Source: Pholiota molesta
Taxonomy: Eukaryota; Basidiomycota; Agaricomycetes; Agaricales; Strophariaceae
Length of the DNA stretch: 64,000 nt
NCBI GenBank assembly: GCA_014925825.1
Contig: JACGCK010000007.1
Location: 806,001 to 870,000 of the forward strand
Reading direction: 5' to 3'
This document shows positions 47,303 to 59,128 of this stretch, piece after piece. The notes under the pieces were generated by a model. The model was not told where the DNA came from and did not search any database. It was given only the letters and a program-made list of their open reading frames with translations. The translations under genes and the position numbers were made by a program. Position 1 is the stretch's first letter. Each line of letters starts with the position of its first letter.

Positions 47303-49527
47303 ATGTCGCCGAAGTTCCTCAAGCGCTCTTACTGGGCCCTCAGCGAGGGACGCGTCGCCAAGTTTGGACCCACTTCGCGATGGAGCAACAAGGACATGGA
47401 CCCCGTGCCTGTTGAGGGAAGGACATGGAGAACATGGGATTTTATCGCGTACTGGATATCAGACGCTACAAATGCTGCTGTATGGCAGTTGGCCAGCTCT
47501 ATGTTGGCTGTTGGTCTATCATGGCGACAAGCGCTGCCTGCTATCGCTATTGGGAACACTATCATTGCTGTGAGCCCTCTTTCAACCTTATCAAGCACTG
47601 CCTAATATCATGAAGGCGGTGGTCGTCCTTAATGGTACCACTGGTGCGCGCCTACATATTGCATTCCCCGTTCTCAACCGCTCGTCATTTGGGTTCTGGC
47701 TCAGCTACTTCAGCGTAATCAGTCGTGTGGTCCTTTCTATGTTTTGGTTTGGGATACAGGTAATATCGCTCTTATCTTATTTTATTTTTCGAAGAGCTGA
47801 CAATATATGCAGACGTTCACTGGCTCTGAATGCGTTTATCAGATGTTGAAAGCAATTTGGCCAAACGTCGCGCATATACCAAACCGTTTACCCGAAAGTT
47901 CTAATATTACCACTGTCGGTCCGTGATCTGCGTATTTCTCGCTAACCTTGACAGACATGACTGACCGACTCAATTTATGTAGGATTGATGTGCTACTTTC
48001 TATATTGGCTCATCCAATTTCCTTTAATGTTCATCTCGCCTCAAAATATCAGGCATTTCTTCACTGTTAAGGGAACCATCGTCCCCGTTGCCTGGCTCAG
48101 CATTTTGATCTGGTCTTTCGTCAAAGTTCCTGCAAATGTCAGTTTGGACCCAGTGCACACCAATTTACACGGAAGTGGGCTCAGCTGGGCTTGGTTGGGC
48201 GCACTAAATAGCGCTTTGGGGATTTATGCCACCCTTGCTGTTAACATCCCAGACTTTACCGTGAGTTCCATCTCTACATTGTTATACTTTAACTACAATA
48301 GTCTTCTCTCAGCGTTATGCGAAAAACGAAAAAGCGTCAGCACCTCCGTCGTCCTCCAGTTCCCCACTACATACTTATTTAGTTATTGTTCCTTTCCAGG
48401 CAATATATCCAGATGTTTATCATTCCAGTTGCCTTTACCCTCATTGGCTTCACTGGTGCGTTCGAATTACCAATTATTCTATTAAAACAACATTCATCTC
48501 TTCTATGTATAGGAATCGCAGTAACCTCCGCGGGAGAGAAACTCTATGGCGAGATCCTCTGGGACCCTCTCCGCTTGATTGATAAATGGGACAACCGCGC
48601 CGCTGCCTTCTTCGCTTCGTTCAGCTTTATCCTTGCCACGATTGGCACCAATATATCCGCGAACAGTCTCAGCGCCGCGAACGACATGACGGTGTTGTTC
48701 CCTAATTACATCAACATCCGTCGCGGGCAGATCATATGCGCAGTTTTTGGCGGGTGGGCGTTGTGTCCTTGGGAGATTCTCGCGTCTGCGCCTGGATTCC
48801 TCTCGTTCATGTCAGGATATACTGTCTTCTTAGGTCCTTTCGCTGGGATGTGAGTTCTTTGCAGATTTACTCCCGCTTTATTGTCACTGAGCAATGAACA
48901 CCCTATTTCTCACTGATTAGAATGGTCGTAGATGTAAGTTATAATTGACACGCAATTTGTGGCCCCAATTCTAATGGCCGCATATTTCCCTCACATCAGT
49001 ATTGGCTTGTTCATAGATGCAAAGTCGACGTTCCAGCCATGTATGACCCAAATGGAAGGTATCAATATTGGAAGGGCATTGTACGTCCCTTGCTTTCCAG
49101 GTCTCAGAGAAGATTTCTTGATTCCCGTTATAGAATTGGCGTGCAGCAGTGACCTTGCTGGTTTCCATCACCCCCACACTCCCCGGGCTCATCAATAACA
49201 TCAACCCAAAGATCCCAGTCGGGAATGCTTCATTCCTGTTCAACGTCGCATGGTTGTATGGGGTATGTTCACCCAAACTCATCTCTTCTTATACTTTATT
49301 TTCATATTCTAACAACCCGTTTGCCTTTGAAGTTCTTCTGTGCCGGAAGCGTTTATTTGATTCTTTCCAAAGCCTTCCCTGCGCATGAAACGTTCATGGA
49401 TAGGGCGATCCTGGGCGATGATGTGGACACTGATGCATCTGAATCAGTTGACGAAGCCTCGAGTCAACTCGACCTCGATGATAAATTGCGAGCTAACTCG
49501 AAGGAGACGACAATTCCAACACCTTAA
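47303..49527 (+). CDS. NCS1-family nucleobase/allantoin/uridine permease
   Basis: Eleven exons join in frame to 542 residues: 47303-47569, 47616-47759, 47813-47918, 47983-48260, 48313-48335, 48400-48455, 48513-48849, 48921-48933, 49000-49080, 49134-49262 and 49333-49527. Twelve hydrophobic segments are expected. Family motifs are present: WDFIAYWISDATNAAVWQLA (TM1), VLNGTTGARLHIAFPVLNRS, FGFWLSYFSVISRVVL, NSALGIYATLAVNIPDFTRY, EILWDPLRLIDKWDNRAAAF, IGTNISANSLSAANDM and FAGIMVVDYWLVH. Members are proton symporters for uracil, uridine, allantoin or related compounds at the plasma membrane. The substrate cannot be told from sequence alone. The sixth-last junctions include exons of 23 and 13 bases. 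The C-terminal tail is acidic and probably cytosolic. The gene is intact. Confidence 0.93.
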
Positions 49528-51388
49528 GGCCTAGATGTGTTCCTCTCAAGTCCCACCGGCGAAGAGCGAGGAGAAGTACTTCTGTGATATATGTATCGAA
49601 TTTAGATAACACCGCGGGCACAAGCACAGCAAAGCGACTATCATTACTTTTGGCAAAATTGACGAAGTGCGGAATACGGATCTTTGCATAATGACAAACC
49701 ACCGGCGTTGATTCAGATTTTATCTTTTGCGATCTTTTTGCTTGTGCCCTGTGGAGACATTCCAATGATAATGTTTTTATTTCTAACTTCTTTTTGTCCT
49801 GAATTTATTCTCTTATTTCAATCATTAAGCTCTAATTTACTGATTCGTTGGAAGCCTTGACAGGACGTTCGACAATTCGTTGGCTTTGAAGGACTTGAAT
49901 TACAGTTACAAATTGCGGCAGCTCATCGCCCTAACTTGGCGTTTCGGGGATCGTTTTACGCCTGTCTAGAGTGTTGACCGTGTCCTCGAGTATACATACA
50001 AGGTTAGTTTCCTTTGAAAATGTCGAACGTCGAAAGATTGATGTAGGAATGAAGCCCTTTAAAGGCTATGCGAAATCACCAATTGAATATCGCCAACATT
50101 CGCGGACAAATGCCAGTGACAGAAATCTGACCAATACAATCTTTCTTCTTTTCTATGTTCTTTTATCTTTCGTTTTTCGAACGTTTTGACAGATACCCGC
50201 CGTGAATGCTATATATAAGCTTTTCGTGGACGCGTTTACAGATCTTCCGTGCGCGTCGAAGGTCGAACTCACGCCGAGAGCCGTTTTGTTTCCACGTCCC
50301 TGTCAACTCGAACTTCCTATTCCGACATACGTATGAACGGCTGCTATATATCAAGCACGAGGAGGAGGGTTGTCTGCTCGAAATAAGAGCTTCCAGGACT
50401 CGAACACTACCAGCCAATCATACTTAATTAAAGCACTGGGCTCAGCGGCCTAGCCTCCACGTTTGCATTTGTCCTCCGACGTCCGTAAATAATCAGAAGA
50501 TGGGATGCGATCCGGTGGATTGACCTTTGAGTTAATACTGTCAATTAGCGGGAGTGCGGGGGAGTCGGGGGAACCTTGCAAGGTACTTACTATCTGCGAG
50601 GCGAAGAAGCATCCTCGCAATTGATATTCGAATACTTATTCGAGGTTTGTTTTTGCCGGCGTCGACGGCTGGTGGCAGTGGCCCATCAGCGGGCTTTGGA
50701 AGGTGATTGGAATTTGGCAGCGAGGCAGGTCTGTCAGCTCAGCGGCATCATGTGCGTCGGCTGTGTTGGACGTGGTGTGCCTTCACTTCATTCCCCACCT
50801 CAGAATTCATATCAAGTTCATGGCCCTTGTGGCACATGGAAGAGGCTCATGTACTCGGCCTAGAACGTGCCACAAAAATAGACGCCCTCCTGCGGATGCT
50901 ACAGCAAGCCTATCGACATTTTTGCCGGGTTTGGGATGAAAGTCAAGTAATGGGTCTAGGGCTGGAATTATTGACAGAAGCAGTTGATCTACACATCGGA
51001 AGGGATGATTTGTACGAAGTGTCCGGATCAGCCTCCAGTTCACTCACTTGTCAAGAATACTTGACCGCGTGAAATCGCGATCACGTTCAGCGCGTCTGCT
51101 ACACACAACAATCTACATGCAGGCACAGAAGCATACTCGCAACAAGGATATGTCTAGACCTCCTGATGCAGGAAGGCCGGTGCCGTTTACAACCAGCCAG
51201 CTCAATCGCCACTGCAAGGCGACGCGTCCCAGCGCTGACTCACGCTTGTACATCACACGCAGTACTTACCCCAGCCGCTAGGTATAAAAATGCCCGGTTG
51301 GAAAACAGAATACTCCAGCTCAGAGCCCTAGCACCTCTAAGCCCAGGTTCCTTGTCCGCGTACTTTTTTGCCCACAGTCCTTGCTGCC
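49528..51388. other. No recognised gene; one weak short ORF
   Basis: Most of the stretch shows nothing coding. One open frame at 50836-51072 (78 codons, ATKIDALLRMLQQAYRHFC...) has a plausible helical composition but no motif, intron or homology I can name. It may be a fragment. Near 51284 a TATAAAA box begins the promoter of the secreted-protein gene. Confidence 0.35.
51284..51290 (+). promoter_or_regulatory. TATA box of the secreted-protein gene
   Basis: TATAAAA about 100 bases before the start codon at 51389, in a typical position for a basidiomycete promoter. Confidence 0.5.
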
Positions 51389-52347
51389 ATGCGTTTTACT
51401 ACTGCCCTTGCTGCCGCCGCGGTTGTCGCCACCGGTGCGGATGCGCTCACTCTCCCCGGCCTCCCTGCTTTACTAGGTGGCATATTGGGAGGAGGCGACC
51501 CCTTCAACGGATGGAGTGTGCAGCAGGCCACGGTCCACCGGCTTTGACTTGACCAACACAAACAAGTACGGGTCGCCCACCCCCCCATGGGAGTCTGGCC
51601 ACAAGCCCGGATGGTTCTACGGACAGAACAACCCTTTCAAGTACCCCCAGTACCCCTGCCTTAGTGGGGTGAGTAGATCTATTTTAATGGTGTCGTGCAA
51701 GGCAAGCGCTGACGGGAAGCGAATGGCTTTAGATCCTCTGCGAGATTTTGCAATACTTCCCGCACTCGCTCCAGTGCCCCAAGCCCATCCCCAAGCCGCC
51801 CCCGCACCACACGACGACCGCGACGAAGACGAAGACCACGACGACGACGAAGACCGATACTACTACCGTCACTGTTACTGCGACCACTACCACTTCTGCT
51901 GCGCCCACCCCGACGCCGACGAATGGCTACACCCCGACGTTCATGAACTTCACCGGTGCGGTCCAGGCCAGCGACTTCTTGACTTTCGGTTTGGTCGAGA
52001 CTATCGATGGTGAGTGCAATATGATAAGCGCCCAGTAAGCGAAGGCATCAGTAACCTAATTTTTTCCCGTCAGATTGCTTCGCTATGTGCAACAGCGTCG
52101 CCGGATGCGGCTTCGTCAACAGTGCGTTCCCTAAATTCTTGGAGAATTGATCGTCGCTCATGTACTTTTTATTATCATGACAGCTTACCATGATGTCAAC
52201 GGAAAGGACGGGAGCCCCGATCTTACCTGCTCCCTCTTCACTGACTGCCATACTGAGGCTGATGCTGACAACTTCGGTGGCCAGAGCCAGCCTGACGGCA
52301 GCGTCGACTTCATCACAGACTCTGATGGCTTCTGCAAGGATACATAA
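51389..52347 (+). CDS. Small secreted Thr-rich protein with a conserved Cys-rich C-terminal domain
   Basis: The N-terminus MRFTTALAAAAVVATGADA is a clear signal peptide. After a frame change near 51505 the mature part reads TGFDLTNTNKYGSP, WESGHKPGWFYGQN and YPQYPCLSG. Exon 2 (51733-52009) encodes a Pro then Thr/Lys-rich linker and NGYTPTFMNFTGAVQASDFL. Exons 3 (52074-52121) and 4 (52184-52347) encode a Cys-containing module: CFAMCNSVAGCGFVNTYHDV, TCSLFTDCH and GGQSQPDGSVDFITDSDGFC. The module recalls proteins annotated as fruiting-body-specific or PAN-like in mushrooms. The role is unknown, probably extracellular or in the wall. The linker is likely O-glycosylated. Exon 1 (51389-51668) needs one base shift to join the signal peptide to the mature part, possibly a sequence error. 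Confidence 0.75.
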
Positions 52348-53438
52348 GCGCCAAAAGTCGGTGTATAAAGTGACTTTGCTGAAGACAATCATTTTTTTGC
52401 AGTCTGTTGAAAAGTGCCTCATATTTAGCTGCTAATTATCGGATACTGGCTTCGTGTAAGTAGTTTGAAGTGTAAAAATACCCGTAAAGTTAGGACTCTG
52501 TCGTTATTTGTATCTAGGTAGTATGCTAGTTGGACAATTTACCGTCAGTCGTTTCTCTATAAGGCATCTAAGCTCTGTCTTTCTTGTGTGGATGAACCTA
52601 AGCAAAGCAAAGGCGTCGACGGTAGTAAACATGTAGGCTAAGAATATGCACTTTGATGGATATGATCATGGTAGATATGATGTGCATGCTGTGTGGTATG
52701 TACATCATGCTAAAAAAGGCATCCAAGTTTCCTTTATCTCTCTAGTCAAAAAAATTTAATAACCCATATAGCAGCATGGACATAACGGCCGAGAAAAAAT
52801 GACTGTCGCTTATCAGCGCTTAGCGCTTATCCTTGAGCTGTATCTCTAGATAAGCTATTTAAAGAAAATTCACTGGAAGAAGGGAGGCTTATCATCTTGT
52901 TGCGAAACTCCACATCTAGTATTTTGATAAGATGCTTTGAGAACATTACGAAATCTTTAGACTTCATCGTTGGTACTTCAATGTTGGATCCTCGTGCGTG
53001 TCAAGAACCCGGCCGGTTTGGATGTCAGAGGATGTCAGTCGCATATTAAGTAGCCGTTATACGTTGCGTGTTAGGTAACCGCATAGGCTTCCCTCTGATC
53101 AAGGAGTATTCCCATATTAAGAGCAATAGCATACGTGGCGCTGCGTTTGTATTCTAGCGACTGAGGACCCTCCAAGGAGTATGTGGCTGCATAAAGGCAG
53201 CGCGGGGGTAGTTAGGGGCGTTTGTAGAGAGAGAGGGTATCACATGACTTATGTAAGGAAAATATGGACGCTTGTGTCGCTTGACTCAGACTCCCTCCTG
53301 CTTTCCGCGCAGTACCAAGGTAATCGTCCTCTGATTGCACTTAGAACTGGACATACTCAATTCCTGGCTCTACCAAGGTCCGCCCTCGGCCTCGGTCTTG
53401 AAATCGATCCACCACCATTCTTGCTTTCGCCTTCATGA
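52348..53438. other. No recognisable gene
   Basis: 3' flank of the secreted-protein gene and 5' flank of TSC2. A small palindromic cluster GCTTATCAGCGCTTAGCGCTTATC lies near 52808. No coding signal was seen. Confidence 0.4.
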
Positions 53439-56400
53439 ATGTCCCGCCAAGAATTGGAGCCATCCACTAGGGCGCGTCCGAGGGCGAATACCACCTCCTT
53501 CGCCGCCTCAGCAGCTTCGCTGTTCCGTACACGACCACGTCCTGATCAGTCCAGTGCCCCTCCAGCCCCTGTCCAAGCACCACAGCAGAACCTCTCGTTG
53601 GAAGCTCTCATCCAAGCCTTAGCGCCGCCAGCCGTTCCGAGTCTAGCTCATGCTCGTGCTTTGGCAAGTATTCTCGCGACCTATTCGCCACTTCCTCGCC
53701 GCGAGATTCTGAACCCTATCCTTATCTCATTGTGCAACACTCATTCGCCTCCGTTAGTGCAAGCAGCAGGTTACGACATTCTATCGGCATATTGGGAAAA
53801 CCACGAGTGTCCACCGCTTGGGATCTCAGAGAGGCTTTCCTACTTCTCTCTTTTCCTGGGAGCGACAAATGTTTGGGCTGTAGAGCTGTGGGAGCCCCGG
53901 TTCAAGGCTCTCCGAGCCCTCACCAGGTTCGGGGAGGATGTGTTGGGTATCGAGAGTAACCTCGTCGACTTGCTACAGCAATGGATCGAAGGGGCCATCG
54001 AAGGGCTATTGAAGCCTTCTGCCACTATGGAGCGATCTGAAATGGCCGAACGCGAACGCAGCATCGACCTTCTCGTCAAGTTTCTCAACAACGTCTTGAC
54101 CGCTGGAAATAATTCTGCCAGAATCACCAACGAGAAAATGGCCGACGTGCTGCATTTCTATGCCGACCTGGTTGACCGTGCTGTTGCGATCGTAGATCCA
54201 AGTAGGGATGTACCATCCACCCCCATCAGTCCGTCCGCAAGTGGATCTACATCGACAAAACATTCGCCACTGGGTCATCGTCGAAACATGTCTTCATTGT
54301 CTACTACTTCAATACCAAGTCTCTCTTCAGCTCCCCCATCATCTTCTCGGAAACATCCCGCAGAGCTTGCCATCAACATCTACCTCAGCCATGTTACTGC
54401 TCACATCAAAACCTTACCCCCAGTTCACCTAAACGCCATGCTGCCCCTCCTTTCCGTGCTCTTGCTTTCAGTTCATCTCCTCTGCCACGTTTATCGTCAC
54501 ACTTGAGTCCAGCAAGAAAAATACGCTAGAAGACCGTGTTATGGATACGCTGAACTCCCTCTTTAATGGGGGATACGCGTCCACGTGCATGCTCATTCTT
54601 CGATATCATCTCTTCCCGCCTTCTTCCCCAGGAGCGATGGATCCGGCCCTTGGTGTTAAAGGACCACCCGAATCACTTCTCCAGCGCTTATTATCTTGAC
54701 TTCCTCGGTGCGCATCGTTATTTCAGAATCTACGTTCGGAAAGCACTTTCAAGTCGTCTCGCACGAGCTTACATCAACCGCGAAACGTCATCGGATATAA
54801 CCATTCTGGTGCTCCAGGGCACATGGAGATACAAAAGGAAATGATGGAGAAGGCGTGGCCCAAGGACGATTATATGTCGAATTATATCGGCGTGGGCGAC
54901 AATGGCTGGGATGCTGGGAATTTAGGACGCAGGTTGGCGGAGAGCGTAGGAGCCTGGGTGGAATATCGCTTCGATGATGCGGCTCTCAGGGCGGAGGCTG
55001 ACCAGCGTTCGGCTTGGGAGAAGGCGCAGCAAGGGAAGGAGGAGATTTGGAGGAGGCTGCTGGTGTGCTGAAGGACATACTTCAAGAACTTGATCTCCGC
55101 GACGACGAGCGCGCTGCGCTGGACGAAGAAGAAGCTGGCGTGATTGGGCTGACGCTGCTGAAGCTGGTAGGATATGTTCTTCCATTGAGGTGAGTTCTAT
55201 ATTTATGCGGATATCTACACTTCACATTTATTTTGATTTGATAGGAACCCGGACGGAACGCCTTTTATCATACCGATAGCGCACCCGCACCATGCTCCAA
55301 CGCATATCCTCCGCACCATATCGACGCTGCTGGCGCGCGACCACTCGCGCGCTCTGAATCCCCTGCTGTCCAGGATATTGATCCACGTGGCGGAGCATCT
55401 CACGGACATCGACACCGCCAACCTGCCCAAGCTGATGATGGACCAGCTGGACCTGTACCCCACGTCCCCCGAATGGCTGGACAACTGGGAGAACCTGCTG
55501 TCCAACCCGACGCTGGTGAGCCCGTTCCGGCCGCACACGCGCCGCGCGATCATGGATGCGCTGCAGACCGTGTACGAGAGCGTGAAGGACATGCAGGTGT
55601 ACCGCCGGCCGCTGGCGGACATCATCTGGAAGTTCTGCGGCGGGCTGGTGGGGTGTCCTGGGGACCAGAGCGACGATGCGGATGTGATGTGGAAGATGAT
55701 CGGCGAGGAGATCGTGCTGCGGAGCGATGAGCGGGGCGAGGACGATACGCTGGACATGAAGGAGATAACGACGTTCCTCGACCTGCTGGTGACGGTCGCG
55801 TCGGAGAAGCCGGACGAGGACGAGGACAGCGCCGACACCGCGTCGGTCCACACTGCGGACACGCATTCGCCGGCCCATAATATCACGGTTCCGTCGTCGA
55901 CGAGCGTGTCGCCTACGCTATCGCGCGTGCAGACCGAATTCAATCCGCCACCGCGTGAGAACCAGAAGGACTCGGGCATGCCCTCGGTCATGTCCATCCT
56001 GTCGTCATTGGCCACGGGAGGCAACGTCTCGCGATCGCAGTCTGTCCAGCCACAGTCGCAAGATGAGGTCAACGAGAGCCGGCAAGAGTCATACGTGCCC
56101 TCGCTCCCACCAGTGCAACCACCTCCGCCAGGGCCTCCTCTCGTACCTCGCGACGTATCAGCGGCAGCGGCATTGGTGGAGATATTCAGCCAGCTCGTGT
56201 TCACGCCCTTCTCGCTCGGGCCCAAGAACTTGCTGCTCGCCGTCCGTGTATACGAGCTGCTGCTGAGCATCATCAACGACGGACGGTCCACCCGCGCCCG
56301 ACTGACCGCGCTGCAGTTCCTGATGCGCCTGCGCGCGGACCGCGACCACAACCTGTACTACGTCAGCGAAGGCTTCGACCCGCACGGGCTCGTCGCGTCG

Positions 56401-58970
56401 CTGGGTGCGCTCATCGGGCGCGCGGAGCCGCAGGCGCCGCCCGCGGGTGCGAGTCGCGCGCAGGAGGAGAGCGCGGCGGAGAGCCGCAAGGCGCGGCCGC
56501 GGTTCCCGCAGGAGCGCGAGGCGCGGCAGGTCTCGCGCGGGAGGGGCCTCGGCGGGCCCTCGCGCTCGGCGCCGAGCCGCAGTCGGTCGCGGACGACGGC
56601 GCCGCCGATCGCGCCGCCGCCGCCGCCGCCGAAACCGCTCGAGCAGCTCTGGCGCATGCCGGAGGTGTTCCCGTTCTACGTCTCGGGCCCGGATTCGCCG
56701 AGCGAGGTGCTGATATCGTATGACCCGGAAGGCCCTGATCGTATCCTGGTCCTGCCCATTTCGAAGTATCTTTCCGCGATTGCTGGCATCCTGGACAAGG
56801 AGACGAGCTGGGAGATTCTGTCCTACGTGCTGTGTCATCTTCCGGTGCAGCTATCCAACAAACATCTGTTCTGCGGTCCTAAATCCAGAAAGGTGATTTC
56901 GAAGATTCTGAATATTATCTGCGCGGGGATAATCACGGAAGATTTCGCCTCTCATATCGAGCAATGGCCTATTGGCTTGAAAGTACGCGACGCGCATGGA
57001 TTGGCATATCAGACCCTATCCGTTTTAGTCAGTTATCGACGATGCTTCGACCTGCAACAGCGACATCTTCTGATTGAGGTATTCCAAGCCGGGTTGAATG
57101 GAGCGCCAGAAACAATCAAGTGCTGCTTGCATGCGCTTTCTCTATCGGCATTCGAACTACAGCCTTCGATGACGAAGTCTCTCTCCCGCATCTTGGAAAA
57201 ACTGTCCCAAATCATGTCGAACACGAATATGGCCGTCCACATTCTCGGCTTCCTTTCCATCATCGGATCGTTGAAGGAGCTACATGTCAACTTCACCGAA
57301 GGCGACTTCAAAATGGTGTTCGGGGTGGCACTGCAATACCTGCAGCACTACAATCGCCAACACGCGCCGGCGACTATGTCGTGGGCGCTCTCGCAGCACG
57401 TTCGCATCTTGTCGTATTTCACAGTGTATCTATGGTTCCTGTCCGTAAAACTGCCCGACCGGCCCCGACATGTGCGCTATATCACCCGCCAGCTCCTGCT
57501 CGCGAATGAAGAGAATAAGGACGTGGACGAACCCACCGAAGTCTGTTTCGACTGGCTTGCGCGGTACACATACGGCAGCGCCGACCCTCGACCTGCGAGT
57601 TCCGTTTTCAGCGATATAGTGACGAACCCGTCTAATCCGGTATCCGACTCGCACACCGACAAAACGTGGATTCTGGGGAATTCGGTTGTTACTGTTCGAT
57701 CCATCGCGCGTACGGGCTGGGTCGAAGTTATGTCTCGCCGGCCCTCTGGATATTCTCGGTTTGTTTGCCGCGTCGAAAATGTTCCGATGGTAGGCGCTGG
57801 CGACGTTGCGCCGGACCTTCTGTCAGTGCCAGCTGGCCTTATCATGGAGAGAGATGCACCTCATCCGATAACAAACCTGGGAAACGAAGATGAGGAAGGA
57901 CCTGTAAGTTGAAACCATTCTCCCAATATAGCTCGTGCCTTACTGTGTTCCAGCAGGAAAATACGCACGATCTTTGTAGCGTAAATGATCCAAGCGCAGA
58001 AGAGCCACCTCAGCCTGATCCAATCACAGGTTATGTCTGGAGTGGCACGGCACCCTCACAAAGGCGAAAACACGTCGACATTGATCCTTCTTTCTTGATC
58101 CTTCAGTTATCTCCTTTCCCTGATGGTGTGACAGAGCCATTCGTCAAACGCGTTCATGACCAAAACGCGATTAACCGATTTGTTCGCTCTCTCGACAATA
58201 TCCCTGTTATAGATACTCACAAGGTGGGTATCATGTATGTCGCTCCGGGGCAAACCAAGGAAGAAGACATTCTTCGCAACGTGCACGGTTCTCCTGCGTA
58301 TACACGGTTCCTTGAGGGCATCGGCAGACTTATCAATCTGCGCGGTCAAGTTGACGTCTATGCAGGCGGCCTCGACCCTGACGAAGATGGCGAATACGCC
58401 TATGCCTGGTGGGACGATATCGGCCAAATTCTATACCACACTGCTACGATGATGCCTACGAATCCTGAAGATCCTCTCTGCAACAACAAAAAGCGTCACA
58501 TCGGCAACGATTACGTTCGCATTGTTTGGAACGACTCGGCCTTGCCGTATCGTTTCGACACTCTGAAGACACAATTCCAGTTTGTCAACATCATCATTGA
58601 GCCCCATTCCGTTGGCGCTATCGCCGCCTTCTCCAACAACATTCACGAAAACGAGTACTTTAAAGTCACCATTCAGTCCGCACCAGGCATGACTGAATTT
58701 GCCCCAATCGGCTTCTTCAAACTCATCTCAGCGGAGAATCTGCCGCTCCTCGTACGCCAGCTCAGCCTTCTGGCTGACTGGTTCGCCGCTGTGTTCTCTG
58801 AGACTCAGAGGGACACAGAACGCGTCGAAGTGAAAACCAACTGGCACGCTCGCCTGGAGGCTATCAGGCGCTTCAAAAATCAGGTGCCGCGGGACGATGA
58901 CGCACCTTCCAACGGCTTGGACGGCGTGATGGGCCAAGAAGCTCTACGGGATTTTACTACATCATTTTGA
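53439..58970 (+). CDS. TSC2: TSC2/tuberin, Rheb GTPase-activating protein
   Basis: Three exons (53439-55189, 55245-57903, 57954-58970) encode about 1800 residues, the expected size for tuberin. The N-terminal part is helical (HEAT-like) with ENHECPPLGISERLSYFSLF and HLNAMLPLL..FRALAFSSS. The middle contains the tuberin region (ATWNEALP-like blocks, FMRLRADRDHNLYYV, SYVLCHLPVQLSNKHLFC). The C-terminus is the RapGAP domain: HKVGIMYVAPGQTKEEDILR, WWDDIGQILYHTATMMPT and the catalytic Asn-thumb region HIGNDYVRIVWND, then RFDTLKTQFQFVNIIIEPHS. With TSC1 it turns off Rheb and so TORC1. Five single-base frame breaks crowd into 54440-55070 (near 54445, 54490, 54690, 54800 and 55060). 53439-54440 and everything after 55080 are uninterrupted, so a local sequence-error patch is likely. 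It converges with GEN1, the stops being 158 bases apart. Confidence 0.9.
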
Positions 58971-59128
58971 TCCTCAGTCCACTCATTTGTATCAATTGGG
59001 ACACTTCTGTATCTGTATGGATATGACACTCCTTTCCTAGTCGATGGGAGCAAGCAAACACTGATTGTAAATGTATTTCCATTGTCATTCCTATTAGCCA
59101 TGTTTCAATTACATACATGAACATAAAT

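Noticed and set aside
55215..56351. Minus-strand open frame of 378 codons inside TSC2
   Set aside because: Ser-rich antisense shadow of a well-supported exon. No start context, introns or motifs.
56158..56838. Minus-strand open frame of 226 codons inside TSC2
   Set aside because: Low-complexity Arg-rich antisense of the TSC2 exon. The plus strand has clear tuberin sequence.
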